Shown one piece after another: positions 19,224 through 29,535 of a DNA stretch of 64,000 nucleotides. Source of the stretch: Acinetobacter sp. ANC 3781 (GTDB lineage Bacteria; Pseudomonadota; Gammaproteobacteria; Pseudomonadales; Moraxellaceae); contig NZ_SJOH01000014.1 in assembly GCF_004331285.1 (NCBI RefSeq), forward strand, positions 53,486 through 117,485, given 5' to 3'. Position numbers and translations under genes: made by a program. The notes beneath the pieces are model-generated. The model was given only the letters and a program-made list of their open reading frames with translations. It had not been told where the DNA came from and did no database searches. The first letter of the stretch is position 1. Every line of letters begins with the position of its first letter.

Positions 19224-19610
19224 TTAAGGTCTGAGTTTTATCGAAGTGATGGAGATTGTGCCACCCAATGCAAGATTGGTATTGGCCAAAGTAATATCAG
19301 CACCTACGACCAGATCGGCAGCCACTTCACCAGCACCATTGTAGATTCGTGCCCAAGTTGCAGTACCGGTTTTGATCACCGTTGCCGTGTCGGTTGGATG
19401 GAGCTCTACATAAGTGGCTGTGACCTCTTTAATACAGGGCTCAGGAAATGTAAGTGTGACCAAGGCATTATTCGAATCTGCTGCGACTAATGGGCTGGCA
19501 GGCTGCACATCCTCATAAAAAATAGCGGTAGCACTCTGACTACCGCTATCCATGAAACCTGCAAAGGCTTGAATCATGGCAAGCCGAGCATTAACTGATG
19601 TTTTACTCAT
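19224..19610 (-). CDS. phage hypothetical protein, 128 aa
   Basis: A beta-rich, small-residue protein (LVVGADITLANTNLALGGTISITSIKLRP at the end). Its start overlaps the stop of the upstream gene by 4 bases, so the two are translationally coupled. A tail-tip or fibre accessory role is inferred from its place between the 425-residue and 695-residue tail proteins. Confidence 0.6.
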   Translation of the reverse strand: MSKTSVNARLAMIQAFAGFMDSGSQSATAIFYEDVQPASPLVAADSNNALVTLTFPEPCIKEVTATYVELHPTDTATVIKTGTATWARIYNGAGEVAADLVVGADITLANTNLALGGTISITSIKLRP

Positions 19611-19903
19611 TTGGGCACCATGTTATCTTGGATGACTGCATTGAATTGTTGATTTTGATCAAAAGCCACGATAAATGTTTTCAATTTAGTATTTAAACCT
19701 AAAAAACTGTAGTTACCGTTTCGATCTGGCCTTTTTACTGCGATGGGTTGCAAGTTGGCTTTGTTATAAAGCACAACAGTGGCATTTTGATACTGCTGAC
19801 CAAGCTTATTTACCGACCCTGTAATTTTTGCAACTACAGGCCCTGTGATTAAATTCTGAAAAAGGCTCGATGAGTGTTTTACTCTTCTTGAAACAGGTTT
19901 CAT
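19607..19903 (-). CDS. carboxypeptidase-regulatory-like tail protein, 98 aa
   Basis: The segment VAKITGSVNKLGQQYQNATVVLYNK plus RPDRNGNYSFLGL has the pattern of CarboxypepD_reg/CNA-B beta sandwiches, which phages often display on tails. It overlaps the genes on both sides by 4 bases. The exact role is unknown. Confidence 0.6.
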   Translation of the reverse strand: MKPVSRRVKHSSSLFQNLITGPVVAKITGSVNKLGQQYQNATVVLYNKANLQPIAVKRPDRNGNYSFLGLNTKLKTFIVAFDQNQQFNAVIQDNMVPK

Positions 19904-21177
19904 TCAAGCACTCCCACGTAAAAATAAACACCTCCGTAGTTGCCAGCCAAATCCAAACTATCGTAAACAAACATGGAGTTGTCACTCAGTATGGGTGTGG
20001 TTTCTGTTTTATTAATATTGTGTTTATCGCCACAATAAAAAATGTGCTTTAAAGATCCTCTTAGGCGTTTGGCCGCATCAAAAAAAGGAATCTCTACTGC
20101 TGCTAATTCAGAACCAGAGTATAGTGCGCTCATACCGGTTGAAAAATCAGGGGTGATGGGTGTGCTTGCTGTATGCTGAGATAATCTGGATGTGGGATTG
20201 TATGTTAAAGTAAAAAATGATCCTGTATTAGGATTCCAAGAAAAAGGTTCACCGCCCTGTATGTCAACAGGATTAATAGATTGACCAGCGTTAGCAAGAC
20301 TCATATAAGTCATTAAAAACCAACTTGGAATTACGCTGGAATCTATAGATTCGTTAAATAAACCAGCCCCAGAAATATATTTGTACTGACTATTTGGAGT
20401 AGTTGACCTGTTTAAATAAAAACAATCAACATTTCCAAACAGCGTGAATTTCCTTGCACCACTTGAGCCTCCGCTAGTACCCGATGAACCTGAATAGGGC
20501 TCATTGTTAGTCCCAAAATACCATCGGCTCCACCCTCTTGCAGCACCTGTGCCTGTACCCGTAATTTTCCAGTTTTTTGAAGGATTTGCCGGATCAAATG
20601 GCAGCTGAAGTACATCCGGATTTTCGTAATCATCGATATGATCCATGCGCTCAAGCAGACCAACCATGCCATATTTTGCATAGCTAGAACCATATATCCC
20701 AGTGACGCCATCTGGACTTGTTAGGCTCTCATCAACACGAATAAAAGGATGCTGTGCCGTGGGGTTTTTCGCACGATAGACCCGCTTAACATCATTTAAA
20801 TCACGGAAAATAATATCATAGCCGAGTGATGCAAGTTTGCCTGCACCAGTTGTGGTAATTGCGCGCTCAGCAATATCTAACTTAGGTTTAAGAATTAATT
20901 GTGTGGTATTTGGCACCCCTTTGATACGGTACTTTTGATTGAGTGAAGCGGGAGTGAAACCTGATAGCTCTACCACCTGGAACAGCATAGCCTTATGTGC
21001 TGCATACAATGTGATATGAACATCACCTTGAGCACCAATCGATGCTGCTGTAATTTGGGTAAAATCAATACCGGTCACCAAGGTATTATCAAGCAAGCGA
21101 ATCAAATCACCCCAATTATTACCAAGGGTTAAACCATTTAAGTGGCTAAAATATTGAACATCTACATCTGTCGCCAT
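19900..21177 (-). CDS. putative tail fibre/receptor-binding protein
   Basis: A 425-residue protein rich in Gly, Ser, Asn and aromatic residues (SGSSGTSGGSSGARKFTLFGNVDCFYLN). No known domain is evident. Such Gly/Ser/aromatic composition and place near the distal end of the tail operon suggest a surface-exposed or receptor-contacting part. Confidence in the gene is high, in the role low. Confidence 0.6.
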   Translation of the reverse strand: MATDVDVQYFSHLNGLTLGNNWGDLIRLLDNTLVTGIDFTQITAASIGAQGDVHITLYAAHKAMLFQVVELSGFTPASLNQKYRIKGVPNTTQLILKPKLDIAERAITTTGAGKLASLGYDIIFRDLNDVKRVYRAKNPTAQHPFIRVDESLTSPDGVTGIYGSSYAKYGMVGLLERMDHIDDYENPDVLQLPFDPANPSKNWKITGTGTGAARGWSRWYFGTNNEPYSGSSGTSGGSSGARKFTLFGNVDCFYLNRSTTPNSQYKYISGAGLFNESIDSSVIPSWFLMTYMSLANAGQSINPVDIQGGEPFSWNPNTGSFFTLTYNPTSRLSQHTASTPITPDFSTGMSALYSGSELAAVEIPFFDAAKRLRGSLKHIFYCGDKHNINKTETTPILSDNSMFVYDSLDLAGNYGGVYFYVGVLE

Positions 21178-21229
21178 GATCGAATATCCATAAAAAGACC
21201 GCTATTAGCGGCCATAGTTGATTTAAATT

Positions 21230-22846
21230 TTAAACAATACGATCAATGTCACCACGTAGCATGATCTGGAACTGATCTGACAGCACTGTGGGCTCAGACT
21301 GTTTTACGGTGCGAATAACCCATACCGGATAAGTGGCGGCAATGGTATTAAATCGCAGGACGTTACCATTGGCCCAACCTGCCCCCCAACCTTCTTTCTT
21401 AATGATGAAGTACGGCACACCAGTGGCCGGGTTGATCGGCGCATAGTCCGCATTGGTGGTACCTGTAACGATCTGGCCAGAATATTCACCAATGCAGCGG
21501 AATGACTGCGTATCAGTAAACTGGATATACCAGCGCTCCTGAATGGCGCCCTTATTGGTGACCTGAATCGGATATAGTGCATCGTTGTAATTCGACGGGA
21601 TGGTTGCACCTATTGGCTCATCCGCCCACTCCCCACTCCATGAGCCTTGCACAAACTTCCGTGTATAACGCGCCTGCATATCACCAATCACTAAAGCAGA
21701 TCCAACAATAGTATCCACTGCATCATAGTTATGCGTCAGTGGCTTGGTGAATGTCAGCTGTCCATTGATCTGCACATCACGGATCAGCCCCATATCTTGA
21801 TAGCGATATTTCACCACCAAAGGTGCAACCAGATTGCCTAAAGTAAAATCACCACCGAGCGTCACGCGACCATAATCATAATCAACCACGTACAAATCAA
21901 AAGGTACTTTCGTTCCATTGACATCCTCAAGTTCAGCCCATGAAATACGCTGATCATTCAGATCGTACGCAGTTCCCGCAATTGCACTAGGTAACTCTTG
22001 TGCTTTGCTTGAGCTGACAATCCCGATACCACCAACCCGAAAAATCGGCACCCGGCCATCAATCGGCAATCGAGTAGCAGACAGACCTAAGATTTCCGAA
22101 TCTAGCGGAATATAGGTGTAAGCCACTGCGTTATAGCGTACCGATGAAGCATCTACCCAGACCGGAATATTGATATAAGTGTCTATTCCTTCCTGGTATT
22201 CCAGCAGCGGATCATACCAGTCGTTTGCCTCAATCCCTGATCGGTTGGCTTCAGTGATTTTGGTTTTGGTGTAGAAGTAAATCGTGACAAAACCATTTTC
22301 CCAGTTCACCTGTCCATGCGCCCGACTGGTTTCAATTACGCCATTTTCATCAGCTGTCAGTGTAAGCTGACCATATTCAAGCGTACCCACCACCACGGTT
22401 AAAGATTGTGGGCGGATTGGCATAATCGGTGTTCTAAAACTGATTTTATTAACCGGCAATAAGTCAGTGGTTGTGGTTAAGGATTCCAAAGCAATGGTAT
22501 TATCTGCATTCGGTGTCCATGAGTCGATTTCAACAATACCGGTACCATACTGGATCACACCAGACTGAATTCCGGTGTTATTTGCAGGATTCACGTTTCG
22601 ATATAGCAAACCGGTGCGATCTAGAAAGGTATCAACGCCCACTTTGAATCGGGCTGAACCAGTTAAAATTTGCTCGTCAAAGCCCGATGACAAATCCAGC
22701 TTGAGTTTATTAGCCGTCACCGTATGCGTTGCTGAATTCGAGCCTGAGGTATCACGGTATTTCACTTGCACATCAACGGCACTATAGGCTCTAAGTTCGA
22801 CCTGTTCACCCCGAATGCTGGATGTTTGTGGAGAATAAAAAGACAT
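21230..22846 (-). CDS. tail structural protein, 538 aa
   Basis: A beta-rich protein with repeating strand-turn blocks such as TLTADENGVIETSRAHGQVNWENGFVTIYF. The neighbouring 654-residue protein has the same kind of block (LLKNTQGTQVGTIDYQRGLIQW), suggesting the two are distant paralogues built from the same small repeat. Position after the tape measure suggests distal tail or tail-tip proteins. Confidence 0.6.
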   Translation of the reverse strand: MSFYSPQTSSIRGEQVELRAYSAVDVQVKYRDTSGSNSATHTVTANKLKLDLSSGFDEQILTGSARFKVGVDTFLDRTGLLYRNVNPANNTGIQSGVIQYGTGIVEIDSWTPNADNTIALESLTTTTDLLPVNKISFRTPIMPIRPQSLTVVVGTLEYGQLTLTADENGVIETSRAHGQVNWENGFVTIYFYTKTKITEANRSGIEANDWYDPLLEYQEGIDTYINIPVWVDASSVRYNAVAYTYIPLDSEILGLSATRLPIDGRVPIFRVGGIGIVSSSKAQELPSAIAGTAYDLNDQRISWAELEDVNGTKVPFDLYVVDYDYGRVTLGGDFTLGNLVAPLVVKYRYQDMGLIRDVQINGQLTFTKPLTHNYDAVDTIVGSALVIGDMQARYTRKFVQGSWSGEWADEPIGATIPSNYNDALYPIQVTNKGAIQERWYIQFTDTQSFRCIGEYSGQIVTGTTNADYAPINPATGVPYFIIKKEGWGAGWANGNVLRFNTIAATYPVWVIRTVKQSEPTVLSDQFQIMLRGDIDRIV

Positions 22847-22855
22847 ATTTCCTCG

Positions 22856-24820
22856 CTATGCAGTTCCGTAGACGGCTGTGGTTATATAGATTGGTACGAA
22901 TGTATTTGCCGTACCTTGTGGTGTAACTTCAACCGCACCTGTGGCATAGGTGATTGTGCCCTGTACCTGACCACGCTCATTTACCAGGTTGCCAATCGTA
23001 GAATTCACTGGTACATCCGTCAGCGTCACGGTTCCTGTAATCCCTTCACTACTTTGAACAGGAACTTTTAACTCAATACTATTGGACTGAATTGCTGCAC
23101 CTGTTCCAATCGTAAAGCTGAGTTTCTGATTAGCATCGGGTGCAACATCCATCTTGGTCTGCTCAAGCGAGGCGCCATAGTTATAGATCACCGAAAAGAC
23201 TGTGCCTTTTTGCGGCAGTTTGCCTGGAATGATCTTGCCAATACCGGTGGCGTAGTTGATATCACCTGTGGCATCCCCGGTAAATTTACCTTGTGCATTA
23301 CTAATTGCTGTTTTTGCTTCACCTTCCAGCAGCCAGTTCACAGTCACCCCAGGTGCAATACCGGTTTGCCCTAGATCAAAATCAAACGCAGCTTTTTCAA
23401 CACTTAAATTAGAGCGCACGAAAGTGACAATCGGTGTACCCCAGTTCAGTAGAATCGGTGTATCCACATCAGGTAAAGCGCCCGTAGTGAGTAACCATGA
23501 ACCGGTTTCATAATTGATCATGCCTGAACCAAAGGATGGGCTGGCAGCCTTTAACTGACCTGAGCCATCATCTTTAAGTTCATAGAACTTGCCTTGCGAC
23601 ATATATGAAATAGAAAGGCTACCCGGTGCAGGAATCGGAACTAAAACGCCGGTCCAGTTGGTACCTTGATTATTCTGAGTGACCGGAATGGCATCACTTT
23701 GGTAATACTGGTTCGGTGCAGCTGCCGGCTTAAATGCGATATTTAAGCTCATAGTTCCGGTCGGAGCCGCTGCAGTCCACTGAATTAGTCCACGCTGATA
23801 ATCAATCGTTCCGACCTGCGTGCCTTGAGTATTTTTGAGCAATCCGCCCTGATCCGTAATCTGCTGACCTTGCAATGTGAAAGCGACACTAGACGGAATC
23901 ACCGCAGAGCCGATATACAGATTTTGGCTCACACCAATCACCATATTCGGATAGTTGGCCGTAATCGTGCCATTGTTACCTGCCACCAGTACTACACTTT
24001 CACCGGCAGCATTGACGTCAATGATCGGGGTTTCAGTCTGAGCCGATGGAATCAGTTGGGCAAAGATACTTTTGGCATTGACTGTAAACTCACCCACACC
24101 AGCATCAGAAGCCAACGCAGTAGATGAATAGTACAGGCCGGTATCAGCAACAATGGTATCGCGGATGATGGTCTTGGATTTCTCACCGTTGTACCACTGA
24201 CGAGCAGACAACCCTACAAAATCAACTTCCAAGGCATCATTTAAGGAATAGGTGGCAATCTTATACTCAACATTTTTGCCGTCAATAACCATAATGGCAG
24301 TACGTGTTTCAACCTTAGTGATACGAACATACTGTTCATGCTCTAAAACCTTGCCCTCATCACTAATCAGCACAATGGTGTCACCTACAGAGCTTTCAGT
24401 TTCTTGTGGAAACATCGCCACTTGCAGTGATGACATGCCCTGCCAATGGGTATCCAGTGGTGTACCGGCAATCTGCCCGCCTTTAGCCAGATAGTTCTCT
24501 AACCGGTTCTGGGCAGACTGACGTTCATCGGTCCAGTTCTTGGTACTGAAAAGCAGTGCTGAGACGTTTGGATTCTTCGGTAGTTCAGAGATAAATACCG
24601 TTGTACCCATCAGTAAATCAGTATCTTCAGTCGTGACCGCTGGAAAGATCTTGCGCATGGAGACATCCCCCATGGTCCCATCCATCTCTGAAACATCATT
24701 AAACAGGTTATTGCTGATCCCATCTTGAACCACGACACCAGAATATTTACCACCACCATCCGAGTTATCCGTCAAGCGTTCAGACTTGTAAATCACTAAA
24801 TCTTTGGTTTCAATCGCCAT
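22856..24820 (-). CDS. tail structural protein, 654 aa
   Basis: Begins MAIETKDLVIYKSERLTDNSDGGGKYSGVVVQDGISNN, a start I have seen among large tail proteins of unclear function. The later two thirds repeat a pattern of 'default value, then GxIxYxTG' (for example GDINYATGIGKIIPG and GTITYATGAVEVTP), probably repeated beta domains. Its stop is 9 bases from the next gene and its start overlaps the upstream gene by 11 bases. Confidence 0.6.
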   Translation of the reverse strand: MAIETKDLVIYKSERLTDNSDGGGKYSGVVVQDGISNNLFNDVSEMDGTMGDVSMRKIFPAVTTEDTDLLMGTTVFISELPKNPNVSALLFSTKNWTDERQSAQNRLENYLAKGGQIAGTPLDTHWQGMSSLQVAMFPQETESSVGDTIVLISDEGKVLEHEQYVRITKVETRTAIMVIDGKNVEYKIATYSLNDALEVDFVGLSARQWYNGEKSKTIIRDTIVADTGLYYSSTALASDAGVGEFTVNAKSIFAQLIPSAQTETPIIDVNAAGESVVLVAGNNGTITANYPNMVIGVSQNLYIGSAVIPSSVAFTLQGQQITDQGGLLKNTQGTQVGTIDYQRGLIQWTAAAPTGTMSLNIAFKPAAAPNQYYQSDAIPVTQNNQGTNWTGVLVPIPAPGSLSISYMSQGKFYELKDDGSGQLKAASPSFGSGMINYETGSWLLTTGALPDVDTPILLNWGTPIVTFVRSNLSVEKAAFDFDLGQTGIAPGVTVNWLLEGEAKTAISNAQGKFTGDATGDINYATGIGKIIPGKLPQKGTVFSVIYNYGASLEQTKMDVAPDANQKLSFTIGTGAAIQSNSIELKVPVQSSEGITGTVTLTDVPVNSTIGNLVNERGQVQGTITYATGAVEVTPQGTANTFVPIYITTAVYGTA

Positions 24821-25229
24821 CGTTTAACTCCGTAAAGCGCAAGGTCACGTTGTAATAATCATCCAGTGATACCGCTGGAATCCCTTTCACCGGATCAGCC
24901 TCTAAAGCGCCATCCTGATGGTTGAATTTGACTGTAAATTGCCGGTTGTCATGAGGCTGCTCAAACTGGAGTTTAAAATTCTCATCCTGCAGCTTGGACC
25001 ACTCTAAAACAGTCCGTAATTCACGCAGCTTGATCCACCCCATACTGGTGTTTGCCGGCTGCAAAGTAATTGGGCGACCGGACTTCTTTTTACCTTCCTG
25101 AATATGCAAAGTGCCATCGATGGCATAGCCTTGATTCTGCTCAATGGCCTTCCATGAGAATTCATCAGGCCATAAAAAACCGTCCTCTAGTGGGACGGTC
25201 TCTGATGTTGCTAAGCGAACGAGCTTCAT
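24810..25229 (-). CDS. tail-associated hypothetical protein, 139 aa
   Basis: A soluble alpha/beta protein directly downstream of the tape measure and overlapping it by 4 bases. Distal-tail-like small proteins are usual at this place, but no motif proves it. It contains FLWPDEFSWKAIEQNQGYAIDGTLHIQEG. Confidence 0.6.
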   Translation of the reverse strand: MKLVRLATSETVPLEDGFLWPDEFSWKAIEQNQGYAIDGTLHIQEGKKKSGRPITLQPANTSMGWIKLRELRTVLEWSKLQDENFKLQFEQPHDNRQFTVKFNHQDGALEADPVKGIPAVSLDDYYNVTLRFTELNDGD

Positions 25230-28200
25230 GTTGATTTCGCCTGTGTTTTAAGTTGTTTGATCAGTTGATTCATTGCTGATTCCTGTTCTGCTGATCCTGA
25301 CAATGAAAGCGTCTGACCACCAAAGCTAATGTTGTAATTAACGTCTTTGGATGCATTGGTTGTAGTTGGGCTTGCAACTGGCGCACTTACATTAGGTGCA
25401 AGGCTGTTTATATCAACCGGTTTGGTTGAAGGGCCTGTTGAAACAAGATTGCTGGCCGTCATCTGGCGAAGAAGGTCATTAATTTTGTTGGTTCCCCATT
25501 GAGTGGTTAAACCTTTAGCAGCAGCTGCATCGAACTCTTGATTAATTAGTGCTTTTATTCCCAGGTTGCCATCTTTACCCAAACCGTCCTCTTTAGCAGC
25601 GCGATCTGCTGCCATCGCCTCAGACCAAATAGTGCCAGCAAGTTTTTCAGCCTCTTTATCGCTATAACCCTTACTTTTAAGCTGTGATAAAACATCAGCT
25701 TTACTGTAAGAGTTATAGTTATAGATACCATTGCTGAGTGATTTACTCTGCCGTTTCATTTCAGCGTCAAACTGTTTGGAAGCAGCTGCAACCGCATCAC
25801 GCCATGCCTCTGTCGATGATTTGGCTTCTTCACGTGCGATTTGGCCTGCATGACGATATCCATCGCCGATTCTTTCAGCCGAGTTTCTTACACGATCGTT
25901 GGATTTAGACCATTCATCCATAGTCTTGACAACAGCTTTACCTGTGCTATCGATTTGAACTTCAAGATTACGACCAGCATTGGCTGCATTTGTCGATGCC
26001 ACCACACCAGCATCACCCGAAGCTGCGGCTGCTTGTGCTGCTTTCCGATAAGCATTCTCAACCCCTTCAGCAGTAGCTTTGCCACTGTCACGAATTGTGA
26101 TGTAGTCCATTAATGCTTGTTGAGCTGCAAGTTTTAAATTTGCTTTAGTTTCAATTCCAAGACGCTTAAAAGCCTCAGTAACAGGATCAATATCATCAGG
26201 TAGTTTTTGCGCTTGAAGCTTAATTGCAATCAAGCCTTGTTCAACTTGAGATGTGGAAATCTGGCCTTGGTCACCAAACTCCTGAAGCTTAGCTTTGGCA
26301 GCATCAATTTCAGCTTGGCTTTTAGCTGCTTCTAGCCATTTTAACCATGCTTCATAAGTAACATCACCGGCCTGTTTACCCGTAACTCCCAGGCCTTCTA
26401 AACCAGCTACAAAACTATTAACATTGGCTTCACCTGCTTTAAATTTCTCTGAAACTCTATTTAAAGAAACATCCAAATCCAGCCCTAACGCAGTAGCAGC
26501 TTTTCGAGCTTTATCTGTGGCATTGCCTTGGTTTTCGGTAGCTTTTGCACCGTCATCCATGGCTTTTACGATAACCTTCCCAGTGCTATCAAATTCAGCT
26601 TGCAAACCCTGTGCTGCTAGTTGAACATTTAGTACTTTGAGTTGCGCCATACCTGCAGCATCTGCAGACTTAATCATTGCACTAGCTACAACTTGTGCAG
26701 CTTGGATTTTAGCTTCAGTAATTTTTTGACTTTCAGCCTGATAAGCCTTTTCCTTTGCATCTATCTCAGCAAGACCTTTTACGGCTAAATCGATTGCAGC
26801 TTGATTGCCAGATTTGCGCGCATCAAAAAGCTGTTGTTCGGCTTGAATGCGCTCATCACTTATCGCCTTGTAATCAGCCTTATGTTTTTCTTCCTGGGCT
26901 TTTAATTGATCAAGGGTTTGTTGACTACTTACTATACGTTCCTGATTTTTTTCATCCTCAGTTTTTCGTATATCCTCAAGAGCTGCCTTTGTTGCCCCTT
27001 TGCTTTCAAGTGCAAGCCTATTTGCTTCAGAAGCATTTTTTTCAGCTTGTCTAAATAAAGCATCAGATGCATTTTGAGCTTGTGCAGCCAACGCATCAAA
27101 TCCGAGAAAATCAAGTACGGATGCGCTAAGTGAATAAATACCGCCTGAAATAAATTGAATTCCAGCAAGAAGTAATTTAAGCGCAATATTTAGACCTGTA
27201 GCTGCATCTGAAACTACGCCTAGAGCAATTTTAAAAACATTAAATAGAGTCGTTAAGCCACTTACATCTTCTTTACCATTTAGAATGGCATTAAATAGAG
27301 GTGCAATAGCATCCAAAGTTGATGTAAAAGCACTCCATGCTGTTTCTGCGATTCCAGCCAAATTGGAAATTAAACTTTTCACAGTGTCATAGACCGCTGA
27401 CAAAGTGCTACTCAATGCTTCAATTGTAGAAGGATCAACCTCAGATAACTTATCTTGGAACCAACCAACTCCGGCAGCTACATCATCAAAAAATAACTTT
27501 AGAATCCTTAAATTATCAGCAATTATTGATAATGCATTTGCCACAGTTGCACTTGACCCATTAGCTTGATCCATTTCACCAATAAGAATTTGCCATTGTG
27601 TTGCAATCTTTTGTAAGGCATTGCTGATGGTAGTTGGGAATTTATCATAGGTTTTTTGAACCTCACTCGCTTGAGACTGAAGAGCCTTAACTAAACGTTC
27701 AGCACCTAATTCACCATTCTCAGCCATCTTCCGGAGTTCACCGGTAGTCACCCCAAGCCCTTTGGCCATGGCACTGGTTAGACCCGGCGCTTGCTCCATG
27801 ATGGAGTTAAATTCATCTCCACGAAGAACACCAGACTGCAATGCTTGGATAAATTGCTGCACTGCAGCTTCACTTGCTTGCGCTGAACCACCACCGATTT
27901 GAATTGCCTGGTTAATTGTTCTGGTGAGATCTAACGCTTGTTGTTGCGTCATCCCCATTTCTTTACCAGTATCATTAATCTTTGTAAAAAGATTACCGGT
28001 AGCATCAAGGCTTGAATTTGTTGCCAGTGCTACCTGATGGACACCTGCGATTGCCTGCTGGAAATTTCCACCTTCACTCGTTGCAATACTGATACGAGTG
28101 GAAAGATTTGTGTATGAATCGGCTGCTTGAGCAAGTTCACGAATACCCAAACCAATACCAAGCGTAGCCATAGCACCAACAAGTGCCGTTACAGCAAACT

Positions 28201-28756
28201 TTGCACCATTAATCCCTTTTTGAGCTGTTTGTGCAGCACTATCAGTTTCATTTAACTTTGTATTGGCTTTACCTACTTCTGCATGAAAATTATTAAATGC
28301 TTGATCAGCTTGTTGAACTTCTTTTTCTAATTGATCAACTTGCGCTTTAGCTTTCTCGATATCCGCTGGTGATGCATTTGTTGATGCAAATTCCTGAAGT
28401 TTTTGCTTAGCGTGAGTTAAATCAGTGTTAAGTTGGCTTAAGGCTTTTTCAGCCTTATTGCCAAAATCTGTAAAGTTACCTGCAGTAGATTTAGCATTGT
28501 CACCGGCATTTTTAATAATTCCAGTAGCAGCACTCAATGACTGAGTAAGTTTGTCTGCTAGTTCACTTGTGCCCTTTGGAACAATGTTACCAATTTCTTT
28601 AGAAACTGATTCAGTAGCCTGTTTTAACTTATCTGATTCAGACTTAATAGCATTAAATACTGCTTTGACAGTCGATTCTGATTGTTTTGCTGCCGCAACG
28701 AGGCCTTTACTGTCACCATCCAGAATTAATTTAAATGTTAGATTTTTACCAGACAT
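25226..28756 (-). CDS. tail tape measure protein
   Basis: An 1176-residue protein that sets tail length and is ejected with the DNA. The N-terminal third has long coiled coils and the tape-measure domain (GVHQVALATNSSLDATGNLFTKINDTGKEMG, then QQFIQALQSGVLRGDEFNSIMEQAPGL). A hydrophobic stretch follows at about 510-550, then Ala/Lys/Gln-rich helices. By the usual rule of about 1.5 angstrom per residue the tail would be near 170-180 nm (inference). Confidence 0.93.
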   Translation of the reverse strand: MSGKNLTFKLILDGDSKGLVAAAKQSESTVKAVFNAIKSESDKLKQATESVSKEIGNIVPKGTSELADKLTQSLSAATGIIKNAGDNAKSTAGNFTDFGNKAEKALSQLNTDLTHAKQKLQEFASTNASPADIEKAKAQVDQLEKEVQQADQAFNNFHAEVGKANTKLNETDSAAQTAQKGINGAKFAVTALVGAMATLGIGLGIRELAQAADSYTNLSTRISIATSEGGNFQQAIAGVHQVALATNSSLDATGNLFTKINDTGKEMGMTQQQALDLTRTINQAIQIGGGSAQASEAAVQQFIQALQSGVLRGDEFNSIMEQAPGLTSAMAKGLGVTTGELRKMAENGELGAERLVKALQSQASEVQKTYDKFPTTISNALQKIATQWQILIGEMDQANGSSATVANALSIIADNLRILKLFFDDVAAGVGWFQDKLSEVDPSTIEALSSTLSAVYDTVKSLISNLAGIAETAWSAFTSTLDAIAPLFNAILNGKEDVSGLTTLFNVFKIALGVVSDAATGLNIALKLLLAGIQFISGGIYSLSASVLDFLGFDALAAQAQNASDALFRQAEKNASEANRLALESKGATKAALEDIRKTEDEKNQERIVSSQQTLDQLKAQEEKHKADYKAISDERIQAEQQLFDARKSGNQAAIDLAVKGLAEIDAKEKAYQAESQKITEAKIQAAQVVASAMIKSADAAGMAQLKVLNVQLAAQGLQAEFDSTGKVIVKAMDDGAKATENQGNATDKARKAATALGLDLDVSLNRVSEKFKAGEANVNSFVAGLEGLGVTGKQAGDVTYEAWLKWLEAAKSQAEIDAAKAKLQEFGDQGQISTSQVEQGLIAIKLQAQKLPDDIDPVTEAFKRLGIETKANLKLAAQQALMDYITIRDSGKATAEGVENAYRKAAQAAAASGDAGVVASTNAANAGRNLEVQIDSTGKAVVKTMDEWSKSNDRVRNSAERIGDGYRHAGQIAREEAKSSTEAWRDAVAAASKQFDAEMKRQSKSLSNGIYNYNSYSKADVLSQLKSKGYSDKEAEKLAGTIWSEAMAADRAAKEDGLGKDGNLGIKALINQEFDAAAAKGLTTQWGTNKINDLLRQMTASNLVSTGPSTKPVDINSLAPNVSAPVASPTTTNASKDVNYNISFGGQTLSLSGSAEQESAMNQLIKQLKTQAKST

Positions 28757-28779
28757 ACTGACCTCTAAATTTCAGGCAT

Positions 28780-28801
28780 AAAAAAACCACCGAAAGGTGG
28801 T
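28780..28801 (-). terminator. hairpin between tail chaperone and tape measure
   Basis: CCACCGAAAGGTGG stem with T-run on the minus strand. It lies inside the tail operon, so it probably only attenuates. Confidence 0.6.
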
Positions 28802-28914
28802 TGAGTTTAGTTTTAAAAAGCATCCTAGGATGCTTATCTTTTTACTCTTATATCAAGGTTAAAATACTATTTTCAAAGAGAATATCTAATCATTTGATAA
28901 GAGTTACATTCATC

Positions 28915-29478
28915 TTATTCCCTCAATTCCTCAAAGAACTTTTTAAACTCTTTGGCATTGGCATGATGTGCTGATCGAATCACACTCGATAAATACTGCA
29001 GTTTATTCTTATGGTCTTTTTGCGCTGATTTTAAGTATTGATCAAATGCACCATATGTCATATTCATAATGTCATCAGGACGATGGCCAGCACTGATTAA
29101 GTACTGGAATGAATCGAACCATGTTGATTCAGCGGTTTGCTTCTTGGCTCCACGCTTTGGCTTTTCGTATTTAAAATAAGCCTGGTTGACCAGAAGCACA
29201 GCTTTGAGCAATTCTTTAAAACCCTGCTCATCAACAGCAAGTTCGACCAGTAATTCATTATCCAGTTCAGTAACACATGCAATTGTTGAAATGACCTGAA
29301 CGCCATGAACTTTGAATAGCTCTGTCAAAATCATATCTGAATGATTTTGGTCTTTGATGAAGTTTTTAAGCGGTTCTGCATGTGTAGCCCAGATATCAAA
29401 GTCTTTCATTTGGATCTGACGAACTTCGATGTCTTGAAGCTTGATACTTCGATTCGTTGCTAGAAAAAAATCATTCAT
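28915..29478 (-). CDS. putative tail assembly chaperone
   Basis: A 187-residue soluble, acidic protein between the tail tube gene and the tape measure. In siphoviruses this slot holds the tail assembly chaperones, which coat the tape measure during assembly. DDIMNMTYGAFDQYLKSAQKDHKN at the C-terminus is similar in style to the GpT-like part. I see no clear slippery sequence for the usual -1 frameshift. The role is inferred from position. Confidence 0.6.
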   Translation of the reverse strand: MNDFFLATNRSIKLQDIEVRQIQMKDFDIWATHAEPLKNFIKDQNHSDMILTELFKVHGVQVISTIACVTELDNELLVELAVDEQGFKELLKAVLLVNQAYFKYEKPKRGAKKQTAESTWFDSFQYLISAGHRPDDIMNMTYGAFDQYLKSAQKDHKNKLQYLSSVIRSAHHANAKEFKKFFEELRE

Positions 29479-29510
29479 GGTTATATCTCAGGTATAAATT
29501 TCAGGTATTA

Positions 29511-29532
29511 AAAAAGCACCCGAAGGTGCTTT
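29511..29532 (-). terminator. terminator of the Cys/His microprotein gene
   Basis: AGCACCCGAAGGTGCT hairpin next to an A-run (T-run on the minus strand). It lies just past the stop of the 29536-29661 gene. Confidence 0.7.
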
Positions 29533-29535
29533 TAT

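Noticed and set aside
25888..27186. Long antisense and out-of-frame ORFs inside the tape measure gene
   Set aside because: Shadows of the coding frame; no ribosome sites or family motifs.
28780..28801. Hairpin as proof that the tail operon ends before the tape measure
   Set aside because: The genes on both sides belong to one assembly pathway, and similar hairpins occur at several points inside the late region, so partial attenuation is more likely.
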